Origin: Microplitis mediator
Lineage: Eukaryota > Arthropoda > Insecta > Hymenoptera > Braconidae
DNA: 64,000 bases
NCBI RefSeq assembly: GCF_029852145.1
Contig: NC_079972.1
Coordinates: 13,328,986-13,392,985, forward strand
Direction of reading: 5' to 3'
Shown here: positions 46,158-57,682 of the stretch, one piece after another
Position numbering within the stretch: position 1 is the first letter of the stretch
Layout of the letters: the number at the start of each line of letters is the position of its first letter
The notes under the pieces: generated by a model
What the model saw: only the letters and a program-made list of their open reading frames with translations
What the model was told of the DNA's origin: nothing
Databases searched by the model: none
Made by a program: the position numbers and the translations under genes

Positions 46158-46294
46158 ATTGGCCCAAATTCAAATTTCAAAATTCTAGCCAATAAAATTT
46201 ACTTTTAAAGTTTCTTTTCATCCGAATCTTTTAGTTGGCGAATTTCAAATTTTTTGAACCAATAACTTGCAGTCTTTCCATCTGACCAACCAAT
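46158..46294. promoter_or_regulatory. Four CCAAT boxes upstream of TMEM170
   Basis: ATTGG at 46158-46162 and CCAAT at 46189-46193, 46259-46263 and 46290-46294. Successive spacings are 31, 70 and 31 bp. The 31-bp spacing (about three helical turns) is characteristic of NF-Y-bound promoters. The likely start site is about 50-60 bp downstream (TTTTCAGTACAG at about 46347, Inr-like). Binding is inferred. Confidence 0.6.
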
Positions 46295-46339
46295 CAAAGC
46301 TCTAGCTTTTGGGTTCAAGGTTCAGAGGTTCAGTTGGCG

Positions 46340-47042
46340 TCTAGCTTTTCAGTACAGCGGTCTTGAACCTCAAACCCATTGTGTTTTTTTATTTAAATGT
46401 TTAAATTATACGGAAATTCAAATTATCAAAAGTAAATTGTGACTTGTGCCGTACAATTAAGAAGTGTGTCGTTAAATTAAATTCAAATAAGTAAATAAAT
46501 AATAAATTTAGTTAAATAATTAATTAATTGGAGTAGTGTTAGTGCAATTTTTGTTGCTAGTTTTTCAAAATGGCTTCTCAGTAAATTTTTTAGTGTCGTG
46601 TGCAAAAAAAATTTTCTATCCAATAAAAGTCCGGAATCAATTATCATTAATATTAATTACGCTTAATAAAAATTAAAAATAAATAATTATCAGTTAAAAG
46701 TATCATTAAATTTTTTTATTTTCGTGAGTGAATAGAATCAGTGAGGTGTTAAATTGACAATTTATCATTTTTTAAAATTACATCAAGTAAGATATCCAGT
46801 AAGTGCAGTTATTGTCGTATCGGTAAGTCATTTTTGATGATTAATTGTCAATTTTGTGATAAATTGAACGTACAATTTTATTTATTATTTACTCTGCGGG
46901 CGTCCCCTCCCTCCAATATTGAACAATCGGTTTAAAAAAACCGAACGATCGCTTTATAAAATAACTATCGTCACAGATCAAATATTTTAAATTTATAAAA
47001 TAACAAACAAGAAAAAAAAAACATTTAAATAACATTGCAGAA
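46340..47042 (+). other. 5' leader and intron of TMEM170
   Basis: A leader exon probably runs from about 46350 to the donor at 46823-46824 (TATCG|GTAAGT), joining the acceptor TTGCAG at 47040. The spliced frame upstream of MWYQ meets a stop before any ATG, so this exon is untranslated. It contains a tiny upstream ORF, MASQ, at about 46570. Confidence 0.5.
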
Positions 47043-47818
47043 ATGTGGTATCAGATTTTTTTGTGGGCACTTTTTTCATCAATATTTGTCCATACAATCG
47101 CGGCATCAATTTGTTTTGCAACTTTACGTAAACACAAATATGGAAAGTGAGTAACAAATAAAATAAAATAAATATGAGTGAGAATGTAGCAGATATAAGA
47201 CAATTTATAAATTTTAAATAAATAAATAAATTAATTGATACAATAAAATTTAAAAAAATGCGCGTTCTGGTTTTTCAAATATCTAAGTACGCATTTTTTA
47301 ATTTTTAGTCTTACATTTTATTTATTTATTCAAAAATTTAAAAATTGCCGTCAGCCAAATTCTCACTTATAAATAAATATGGTACAGAAAATAGCGACAT
47401 CCAACATACATTTCTTCATATACAAATTTATATATTGAAAAAAATTTATTTAAAAATTCTTCTGAATGAATTTTTGAATTTTTTTTGTTGATATTAAATT
47501 TGTTTATTTAAAAAAAAAAATTGTTTGTCTGCTGTTTCACTTTCATATTTAAATTTAAAATTTTTACGATAAAAATTAAACGAAAAATAAAATAAATATT
47601 TGTACTGATAATTAAAACGCAGATTTTTTCCAATATTGATACTGGTAATGGGATTTCTATTGCCATTAACATCTGGAGTATTGAGTTCAGCGGCAATAGC
47701 TTTTGTTTATCGTGCATCGAGTTACCAAATGCCACCTCTGTACGCACTGTTTTGGGGGATAGGTCAAACAATCCTGGCTGCTTGCGTTGGATTCACTCGT
47801 ATTCTGGCAACGTTATAA
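47043..47818 (+). CDS. TMEM170: Transmembrane protein 170 (TMEM170A/B family)
   Basis: Two exons, 47043-47146 and 47623-47818, give 99 aa. The conserved family signature is visible end to end: MWYQIFLWALFSS, LRKHKYGK, VMGFLLPLTSGVLSSAAIAF, VYRAS, and the terminus GFTRILATL. There are three hydrophobic segments. Human TMEM170A is an ER/nuclear-envelope multipass protein that promotes ER sheet formation. Human proteins have about 45 extra N-terminal residues; here the upstream exon has no in-frame ATG, so the protein begins directly at the conserved MWY motif. The intron holds a GAGTGTGAATGTA-type MITE (47174-47371). Confidence 0.92.
47174..47371. mobile_element. GAGTGTGAATGTA-family MITE in the TMEM170 intron
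   Basis: It starts ATGAGTGAGAATGTAGCAGA and ends CAGCCAAATTCTCACTTAT. The core word AAAAAATGCGCGTTCTG matches the copies at 4.4 and 20.5 kb. Confidence 0.65.
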
Positions 47819-49519
47819 TTATCAGGGTATTTATCGCCATCCAAACCCAATCCACCAACTGAACATCATATTAGGTTCCTCTGGATCCGCAACTCTATCG
47901 TTTATCAGTAAACAAAAACATTTATTTATTTTTTATTCATGATGCAGATCTATAAATTTTTTTATTGATAAATTAGAATTATAGCTGCTCATTATTTTTC
48001 ATCCAGTGTTAGATTTTTTATTTATAAATAATTATTTAGCGATCACTGGGGTATCTAATGAATATCCAGCTCACTAATGTCTTTCATGTGATATAATTAT
48101 AAACAGACTAAATATATATACATATACATATACATATATATTATTTTATTTTATATTGTCGCTTTTATTTGAAATCCAGTTTAAATTTTAAATAATTCAC
48201 TATTTTAATAAATTTATCAACAAAAATATGAAATTTAAAATTTTCAAATAAAATATCAAATACTTGATTTTTTAAAGGAAAGTTCTGTCATTAGATTTTT
48301 ATTTAAAATCTTTAGAAATATTTTTTCAAAAATAATTTTATTCTCATTGATATCAAAAAATTTAAAATTTATAAAATTTAAATGAATTGAGACAAATTCT
48401 CATAAAAATAAAATCAAGTGAAGTGAAAAAATGTTTAATTTAATAGACGCGATCTTAAATCTAATTACTTAAATTAGAACTTTCCCTCAGTTCACACTTT
48501 AATTATTTAAATAAGAAGATAAAAATAATAGTTAAGTTTTTTCACACTCGCTGACTTGCAAATTTGCACAAAAACTATATATCAAAGTATAATAAATCAT
48601 TCCGTTAAATTTAAAAAAATTTTCTGTAATAGTTAGTTTTAAAAATATAGTTTAACATTCGACCATTACATTGATAAGGCTTTTATAATAATGTACATAA
48701 TTATAGTAAAATACTCTTGAATACTCTAAAATAAAATATGTATCAAATGTATTAATGTGAATAATTAGCTTTAAATACAAACAAAGACTATTAATAATAA
48801 ATTAAGAGATTATCATACGCAGAATTTTGAATACTGATTTTAATCTCGCTCTGTCTGTTTACTATTTAAAAAAAAATTCCAATGCACCCCTGGAAAAATT
48901 AAGCGCAAGCGTACTGCGAGTTCCAACATCTCTATATCAAACTCTCATCCCCCGGTGTTCTCTTATCAATTCAGTAGCGTCCGCTTCGTAAAAATGATAC
49001 GTCGTTTAGATATTAAAGTACGCCGGTATATTAATTTTCCACCGACTTCACCTACTCATTTTATTTTACTGTTGTCGTTATAATAATTATTCAAATGTGA
49101 TGAACTACAATTAAATCAACACAAGTAGTTTTTATTATTGTCTACACTTTAGACCCAAGGTGCTATCGATTTCGTTATCTAGACATTTAGATAAAAACAA
49201 ATTTTTCTAATTTGTTTACAATTTTAATTATCTTTTATTAAATTACTACAAGTGCAAATATATATTTATTACTGATATATTTAGATAAATTTGTATTTCA
49301 TCGCTGAAACAATAAGTGTTTTTTTTTCTTAATGAATTATTGACGGATATAAAAACACGAGTTTAAGATAATTGTCGTAATTTAATATGAAATGCCGATC
49401 ACATTCATAAATAAGTGATAAATTTCCACTGGAAATTATGATACAAAACCACTTGTCAATCGAGTTTTTATGATTAAATTACATTCCAAGTAATTTATAT
49501 TAATGAATAATGAATACTG
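47819..49519. other. Intergenic / sulfotransferase 5' region
   Basis: The segment is AT-rich. TMEM170's 3' UTR comes first. A GC-richer patch at 48890-49030, with TCAATTCAGTAGCG (Inr-like TCAGT) at about 48967, is a plausible start site for the sulfotransferase. A 29-codon upstream ORF starts at 48994 (MIRRLDIKVRRYI...). Confidence 0.4.
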
Positions 49520-51546
49520 ATGATAATAACAAAAATACATAAATATTTGTATGATGAAATGATGGAACTACGCAGAACTCCATGGGCTAAAAAATTAATT
49601 TTGATTACAAGTTTTATAATAATACTGCTGTGGATTATTTTTAATGACACATTTTGTGCCTTTGGTGGTCTATCACGTAGAATAGTATTGAACAGAATAA
49701 GACTAGCGGCACATATCCATATAGAAAGAGCATCTGCTGTGAGAGAAGTTAAAGTTGAAGAAATACCACTTGATGGTTTTATGAATTTAGATGTCAATGC
49801 GACAAAAGTTCAAGTAGTGTCTTTGTTGTCTAACAATACGACGTTATTAAAAGATAATACGGTAGATGTGTCGCCGAAGTACAAAATATTGCGTCAACAA
49901 GGTCTGATACCTAGTAGACAATTGCCGAGTGCTTTGATAATTGGCGTTAAAAAAGGCGGCACGAGAGCACTCTTGGAGTTTTTAAGACTTCATCCGGATA
50001 TTCGGGCTGCTGGATCGGAAATACATTTTTTTGATCATCATTATTCTAAGGGATTTCATTGGTATAGGTAATTGGAGTTCCCTTTTTTTGTAGGACATGG
50101 AAAAATTTTAAAATCATTTTTTTATCTCTGCCAGTAATAAAATTTTAAAAGCTGTAACTTTGATTGCAATTATCGTATCAAAATGAAAAAAGTTTTATTT
50201 TCCAGCCTAAAGTGTCTGCTTTGAAGAAGCTCTTGGTTATTCTAGTGATTAAATTTTTTCTGCAGTCACTTTATTTAAAAAAAAAAAAATGAGCATTAAT
50301 TCGATGATAAATTTAATATTTTTTAGCGCTCAGTATCTTTTAAAAAAATTAATTGGCTTTATTTTGATAACTTTATTCAAAAGATTATAAGTTGAGCTTA
50401 AAGTTTTTTTCCTTTTGAATTTCTGTCCGTCAGTTCATTGTCGTTTTATTGAATGACTAAGCAAAAAGGACGACTTTGACTATAAATCATCATAAATCTA
50501 TGAAAAATATCGTCTCGAGTTCATTCACTTCACTTTCTTTTTCAAAAACTCTCAACTTATGCAATTAATAAATTTGATTTATGACTTTTTCAAAAGCGCG
50601 GTAGCACAAAATTGATACTAAATTAAGTGAACTCGCGATGGGGACTTTAGACTGTAAAATGTAATTTTTTTACTTCGATATCATGACCAAGTGACAGCTT
50701 TTGAAATATTAATTCTTGTTTCCGAGATAAAAAAAGTCGATCCAAAATTTTTGTATTCAAATTAATTTTGGTAATGATGAGTTGAACTAATAAACAAATT
50801 TAAAAAATAGACACCGAATGCCACCGACATTAGAAGGTCAGTTGACAATGGAAAAAACGCCATCGTATTTCGTAACACCAGAAGTCCCAAGAAGAGTTCA
50901 GCATATGAATCCAGGTACAAAGCTGATAGTTGTTGTCCGTGATCCAGTAACACGTGCAATATCTGACTATACCCAAGTAAAAAGTAAACGTCCAGAATTA
51001 CCTAAATTTGAAGAACGTGCCTTTATAAACGGTTCAAATATAGTCGATACTAATTGGGCGCCATTAAGAATAGGAGTTTATGCACGATATTTAGAACGCT
51101 GGCTCCAATATTTTCCATTGTCTCAGTTGCTATTCGTATCTGGCGAACGTTTGATTGCTGACCCAGTTATTGAAATAACAAGAGTTCAAGACTTTCTCGG
51201 GCTCAAGCGTGTGATATCGGAAAAACACTTTTATTTTAATGCTACCAAAGGCTTTCCATGTTTGATGAAATCTGAACAAAAAGCTATTCCTCACTGTCTC
51301 GGTAATTATTATTGTTATTATTTTTATTATTATTTTAATTAAACATCATTACAATTATTTACAATTACTTCATTTTACTTTTTTTTGTTTTTGTTGGTTT
51401 TTTTTTCTATTTACATTTCAGGTAAAACTAAAGGACGTAGTCATCCGTACATCGATCCTATGGCAATTCAACGTTTGAAAAATTTCTACCGACCATTCAA
51501 TCAACGTTTCTATCAGTTGACTCGTATGGATTTCGGTTGGTCATAA
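49520..51546 (+). CDS. Hs3st: Heparan sulfate glucosamine 3-O-sulfotransferase
   Basis: Three exons, 49520-50067, 50811-51301 and 51422-51546, give about 387 aa. It is a Golgi type II membrane enzyme that moves sulfate from PAPS to the 3-OH of glucosamine in heparan sulfate. Seen: a short basic N-terminus, one signal anchor (LILITSFIIILLWIIF, about residues 25-41), a stem, then the sulfotransferase domain with the 5'-phosphosulfate loop (IIGVKKGGTRALLEFLRLHP), EIHFFD, MEKTPSYFVT, the 3'-phosphate-binding RDPVTRAISDY, and the C-terminal disulfide region (GFPCLM ... HCLGKTKGRSHP). The start could instead be the MMELRR pair 13-14 codons on. Which fly paralogue (Hs3st-A or -B) it matches is undecided. 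Intron 1 contains a fold-back repeat. Confidence 0.93.
50117..50735. mobile_element. Imperfect inverted-repeat element in sulfotransferase intron 1
   Basis: The left arm TTTTTTTATCTC ... TTTTAAAAGCTGT is inverse to the right arm ACAGCTTTTGAAATATTAAT ... GAGATAAAAAAA. Each arm is about 80-100 bp and diverged. It is likely an old MITE; the ends are not sharply defined. Confidence 0.5.
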
Positions 51547-52464
51547 AATTATTTAAATGACTAATTAAAACATATCGATTAATTAATTAAAATTAATACT
51601 AAATAATGTCAATTCTTGTGATCGAAGTCAATTGGTTTAAATTTTATAAAACATTCACTCAACATTAATTACTATCTACATTAAAAATACAATAGCTTAA
51701 AAGCTACTAATTAGAATAGTAATTAATTTCAAACTAATTAATATAAGTATAGTAATTAATTACAGATATAATTTTAAAACTGCACGTTTTTGCTCAATAC
51801 CAAAATAAATGCTAATAACAGAGATTTAATGTAAATATATATTAGTAAATAAATAAAATATTTGTACGATATTAATTTAAATTGACATTTACTTTACAAT
51901 AGATCCTATTCTGTGCAGTTAAATTTTTTAAAAATATATATATACATAAATATTGTAGATAAATATATATTTTTATTAACAATGATTGTATACATAAATT
52001 TTAAAATTTAATAGATAATTTTTTTTATTGAAATATTTAAAAAAAAAATTATCACAGTATTTTCCAAACATTCTTGCTAACCGTGCGCTTATAAAATAAT
52101 ATAGAATACTATTGGGTATGGTATATAATTAATTATGTCGATAATATATATAATTATTTGAATAATTATAAATTAATTGGGTTAGTCTATTAACATAATT
52201 AAGTAGCATGCAAAAAGTGGAGTTTGATTAATTTAATACTTCGATAATTACACGATAAAATAAATAATTTTAACGAATTAAATTTTTAAACTTTTTCTAA
52301 TACTTAAAATATTCACTAAAAGTTAAGATCAGATAAAAAATACTTAGGCACGTACTATTTTTATACAATAAACACTTGTTGCGCTTATTTGCAATTTAAA
52401 TATTTCAGTAAATGCTTTATCTTAAAAAATATATTTATTTTTCAATACTCTAATACTTTTTATC
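51547..52464. other. Sulfotransferase 3' flank, AT-rich
   Basis: No gene is seen. It probably includes the 3' UTR; AATAAA occurs near 51851-51858. Confidence 0.45.
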
Positions 52465-52916
52465 TTAAAGCCATTCTCAGACAGTGCCCGCCACTTTTTA
52501 AAAATTTTCAATTACTTTAAATTGTCGTAAGCGTATCAAAATTTCATCAATTGATTAAAAAAAATTGAAACCTTAATTGAAAAAAAAACAACTTAGTAGT
52601 AATTTTTCTGAGGTATAGATATAAAAAAAAAATTACAATTGGGAGTGAAACGAAATTCGGAAAATAAATTTCATTAAAGTCTTCATATCAATGTTATAAT
52701 TCGAATTTTCAAATTTTGTTTAACTCCTAATTGATGACAACTGTAAGTAATTTTTAAAAAATTCTATACCTCGGCAAAATTACTACGTTGCTCTTTTTTC
52801 AATTAAAGTTAAAATTTTTGTTTTAATTAATTAACAAAATTAGAATACGGTTATGACAGTAGAAAGTCATTGCATATTTTAAAAAAATAAGAGGCACCGT
52901 CTGAGAATGCCCTTAA
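52465..52916. mobile_element. Uninterrupted MITE with CATTCTCAGACAGT ends
   Basis: The left end is TTAAAGCCATTCTCAGACAG; the right end read inward is TTAAGGGCATTCTCAGACGG. The 452-bp interior is nearly symmetrical. It is the intact relative of the interrupted copy at 32428-33432. Confidence 0.78.
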
Positions 52917-52917
52917 G

Positions 52918-52957
52918 GTAAGAGACCCAGTACCCGATAAGAGAACTAGGTCTTACC
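52918..52957. repeat. CCAGTACCCGAT hairpin repeat
   Basis: AAGAGACCCAGTACCCGAT followed by GAACTAGGTCTTACC forms a short imperfect hairpin. It is related to 11034-11142 in MUS81 intron 4. Confidence 0.6.
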
Positions 52958-53013
52958 TTATATCTAAAAAAAAAAAAAAATAATAAATACATAATTACAT
53001 TTTTATAACTTAT

Positions 53014-56000
53014 TTACGCAACTGAAGGATTTGATTTTTCTTTAAAAAACCCCCGGTCTTTCAATAAATCGTCTAGAGCTTCTTGCGTATAGTAGACAAT
53101 AAAATCGGTGGGTTCGATGCCCTCAAAAACAGCGTAAACTGAAGGTTTGAGATTGTAAAAGAACAGCGGTTGTTTACGTGTAGCAAAATCTTTTGATAGA
53201 CTTTCAACAACTTTAGCTGCTGTAAAATCAGCACCGTAAATGTGCGAGCAGTCAATAACTACCGGTGTCATTGAATTACCAGCACAATAGCTGTACTTGG
53301 TCACGAGATTTCTCACGTAATCTACTGACGGGAATATCAGGCAACGATCTGGCGTTATCATGAGATACTCAACGCCGCGGCAACTCTGTAATAAATAAAG
53401 TAAAAAATAAATACCTTGTAAAAGCAAAAATGTGTTAGAACAAAAAAAAAGGTAAATAAATCGCGATTAATAAATAAAAAAAAAGAAATAAATAAAGTTA
53501 TGAGCTTGATATTACATCAGCCGAGCATAATTATTTTCTTATTGCTTATATGAATAACAATTAAAGTTCGCGCATAATTATCAGTAATTTTAATTGTAAT
53601 TACACAATAGTCTCATAATATCAAAGTTATTACTTAATACTTATTAACTGTTAATTTAAAAAACATAAATAATAAACTTTACCCGAAGTTTTTCCAATGA
53701 AATTTTCGGTCTCGCTGCATGATGAAGAATAAATAATATATTTAGTCCTATGCCAACTAGAATTCCTATTTCTAATTGCAATACTAGACATGCAATGAAA
53801 GTTGCTATCCCTGGTATTAAGTCAGATTCTATAAAGAAAAAAAAATTATATGATATTAATTATTCAAAGTTTTATCTTACGAATGATGAAATCCTACAAC
53901 GGTTTTGTTCGACTGTCTAATCACACGTCTACTGCAATACACTAATTAAAATGCATAAGTAACATATGGTAATTTCAAGGTAAACTCGTTGTAAATTTAA
54001 GCAAAAAATTTTTTATTATCAATTGTCATTTAAATTTCATAAATTTTAAATTATCTGGTTTTTTTAAATTTTAAAGCTTCGAGTTACGTAAAAAAAAAAT
54101 TAGTTTACTTTTAATAATTTATAAAAAATAATTGGCAGTAAAAAAAAATAGTTAATTTGAATACTTACTTTTAGTTCTCCACATTGGTTTTATCACCTTG
54201 ACTTCGACCATAAAAATAACCGCGGATATTATTATTGCTGCTAAACATGCTTTGGGTATAAAGGAGAAGTAAGGTGTAAGAAATAGCAGCGCGAGTACAA
54301 CTAATATTCCTTTAAAAAAATAAAAAATCATAATAAGTAAATCGTGATTAATTTAAAAAACGAATTAGTCAGACAGGATTTCATTAATTACCTGTATAAA
54401 GTCCACCTAGTGGAGTTCGAACACCAGAAGCATTATTAACAGCACTTCTGCTAAGTGAACCGGTACCAGGAAATGATTGTACGAATGAACACCCGAGATT
54501 TGCTAATCCAATGGCAATTAATTCTTGTGTAGCATCTACTGATTTTCCATTACCTAGAAAAATATTTAACATTAATAAGAAGTTATTAACTTACTGATTA
54601 TAATTATACTTATAATGTTTAAATAAACGACTTACTAAATGCTTTGCACACCGCTACATCTTCCATAAGTGAAATAAGCGGCAAAACAATGAGCCCGCTA
54701 CCTAAATTTGAACACATATCCATAAATGTCAGTGTAGTATTTTGATCTTTGGTAAAACCGAACGGTGGCAGTTTAACAGTAGGCATTCCTCCCGGTAAAT
54801 TTCCTAAATAAAAATGAAATTTATACATCAAAACATCAAACCCTTTGATATATATTTAAAATAAATTAATTGTGACGTACCTATTAATTTAAATGGTGAT
54901 TTTGAGGCAAAGTAATAACCTAATACTCCACACACAATAACTAATATTGCATTTCTTGATGTTCCGGTGAGCCAGACTAGTTTATTTAACACACGATGTT
55001 TCGTTGGTCTCATATTTTCGTCAACTGGACCAATTTTAATAGTCGCGACATACTAATAACCCAATTAGAATTATTTAAATACAAATTTTTATTGAATAAA
55101 TAGATAAAATTATTGATAATTAATAATTACCCTCAGAAAAAGTAGAACGACTATACAAGTAACACCTAGAGTAGTATCCCAATGAGAAGTTTGATGAATC
55201 CCTTCAGCGATACTTTGCCAAAGACTTATAAACGTCGTGCCTTTTGATTGAATTCCAAGTATATCTTTTATTTGAGACGTTACAATAATTAACGCAACTG
55301 CCGACGTAAAACCAGAACTTACTGGTCCTGATACAAAGTCGATAAGAAATCCTAATTTAAATGACATATAATTAATTATCTGCTAGATAATTATATCGTT
55401 TATTATTTCATTAGAAAAATATCTAAAGTTCGTTATCACTTATCATAATTTATTACTATTTCAAAATTACTTAACAATATTATCAAGAGTAAATAGATAA
55501 ACAACTTACTCATTCACAAGTAATGAGTAATAAAAATAAGTCAGTAATCTAGTGGCTGATAGATAAAATTTATACGGAGAAATTATACTCGTTTTAAATT
55601 CTATGGTGTCATAGTAAAGCCGGACCATGTTGGCCACTTGACAGAAATGAGAATGAACACATGCAAAAATTACCATGGCCATAGTAAAATTGACAACGAT
55701 TTTATCAAAAGTTACTGTAACCATTTTAAATTTTACTATTTTATTTAAATTTCCGTTAGGTGGCCAACATCCAGCTTTACTATGACATCATAGCATTTCA
55801 AACAAAAACAATTTATCTGTAGAGTTTAATGACTCACCTAGACCAAAAATTCCCATGAACAATTGTATGATACCACAGAGGCAGCATAAAAGAATCGCGT
55901 GTTCGACAGGCGAATCTAATTGCGCTACTGTTTGATAAGTCAGCAACGATACTATCGCACTTGGTCCAAAAGGAACATCCTTGCAGGATCCAAAAAATAT

Positions 56001-57682
56001 ATATATAAAAGTACCCAAAAAACTGCCGTACAATCCATACTGCAATGAATATTTATTGAAATTATTAAATTAATACCGCGAGGTTTTTGACGGATCGAAA
56101 GTGGTGATAGGGCTAATTACCTGCGAAGGTAACCCAGCAACATTTGAGTAAGCTAGTGATTGTGGGATGACTGTCAACCCGACAGTTATACCAGCAACAA
56201 TATCACCAAGTGCATCGTCCCCATTGTACTTGGGTAACCATCCCAAAATTGGTAACCGCCTGTACAGCATTTTTTTTGTACACGTTTTTTTGACTCGATG
56301 TGCTGTGTACTCACAAATCGACTTGACAATATTGCTTTTTCGTTTGACACTATCATCTCCTGGCTCTTCCATCACTAATTCAAATAATTATTTTGTTTAA
56401 TATAAATTTAATAATTATTTGGCATTAAAGTACAATTATGTTTTATTAATCCATCAGTCTTGATAAATTTTAAAATGAAATCATGTCAGATCTGCGTTTT
56501 TGATTGTGTTTACATCCATTTAACTCTTATTCACGTAATTTATTTTTAATAGCTCTATTTATTCAGTCTTGTAAGAAAATATGTGACACAGTTAAAAAAT
56601 GTTTTTTACTTACCCGGGTCAAAAGAATAACTTGATTTTGACTTATTTGACTTGCTTTTGACTTGAATATGACTTTTTTAACTTAGAAATTTAAGTCAAC
56701 TAAGTCAAATCCAAGACAACGAGTCTTTAATTTGACTTGGTTGGCGTAAATGGGTACTAAGTAAGACAACTTAGTCAAAAGCAAGTCAAAACCAAATGTG
56801 TTTTCATATTTTAAGATACAAAAATTCATCCAGTTTTGACTTAGTTGTCTTACTTAGTACCCATTTACGCCAACCAAGTAAAATTAAAGACTCGTTGTCT
56901 TGGATTTGACTTAGTTGACTTGAATTTCTAAGTCAAAAAAGTCATATTCAAGTCAAAAGAAATATAGCAGTCAAAATCAAATTAGTTAAGTCAAATAAGT
57001 CAGAAAAGTTAAGATCAAGTTAATTTTTTGACCCGGGTAAATGCTCAAAAAATTTAATAATTTTCAAAAGTTAAAATTTTTTTCCATATTTTAAAGAAAC
57101 AATTAAACGATGATTTATGATAATAAATATTTGAATATTGATAATATCAGATTTGAAATGCAAATTATTTAAATATATGCATTGAAATCAAACAGATTTT
57201 AATTTTAATATGACCTTATATTTGATTAATTATCTATTGTTCTGCATTTAAACAAAACACATAATCAGATATCTATTCAATTCAATTAAATTACAATTTA
57301 AATCAGCATACAAAAATAATTTATCTTAAAGAATAACGTGGATTAAAAATATACTTAAATATATCATACTTTTTTCTAATAAATGCTTACTTTTCAAATG
57401 TCCTCATCGGAAGCAAAAATAATTAACCAACACCCAATTAATAATAATAAAAATTCAAATTCATATATATGACTAAAAAATATAGTAATAATAAAAAAAA
57501 AACTCACAGATCAGGTCATAAGAACACTGCAAATCAGGACGTTCTTCACAAATTGAACTTTGAAGCTCATAAGAGTCGCGTTTATCGATACCCAAATTTT
57601 CTTGTGAGTCGTTCATCGCCTTATTAACGTATCCGTTCAAAGGTTTCCCGTTCATTTCGTATATTTTTTTTCCGTTTCTCAT
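53014..57682 (-). CDS. SLC26-family sulfate/anion transporter (SLC26A11-like)
   Basis: Ten exons (minus), 57508-57682, 56121-56374, 55838-56039, 55131-55351, 54881-55052, 54636-54803, 54392-54553, 54169-54309, 53683-53828 and 53014-53385, join in phase to about 670 aa. The SulP signature is clear: an acidic N-terminus; LPILGWLPKYNGDDALGDIV; AGITVGLTVIPQSLAYSNVA; YGLYGSFLGT; GPVSSGFTSAVALIIVTSQI; and FVQSFPGTGSLSRSAVNN. A cytosolic STAS domain fills the last exon (about 548-670, TPVVIDCSHIYGADFTA). About 12-14 membrane segments are expected. The short N- and C-termini fit the SLC26A11 group (sodium-independent sulfate transport, partly lysosomal) rather than prestin; that assignment is by resemblance. 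Intron 1 has a large palindrome, and intron 3 a small MITE. Confidence 0.93.
55601..55793. mobile_element. 193-bp MITE in SLC26 intron 3
   Basis: The ends are CTATGGTGTCATAGTAAAGC (55601-55620) and, read inward from 55793, CTATGATGTCATAGTAAAGC. The pairing continues through the TTGGCCAC / GTGGCCAA region. No coding capacity. Confidence 0.78.
56611..57039. mobile_element. Palindromic fold-back element rich in TTGACTT words
   Basis: The ends are TACCCGGGTCAAAA and its inverse TTTTGACCCGGGTAA. Arms of about 170 bp (56611-56785 and 56860-57039) are inverse copies, including AAATGGGTACTAAGTAAGAC and its complement. The words TTGACTT/AAGTCAA occur more than 20 times. The central loop of about 75 bp is unrelated. 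It lies in SLC26 intron 1. Confidence 0.85.
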
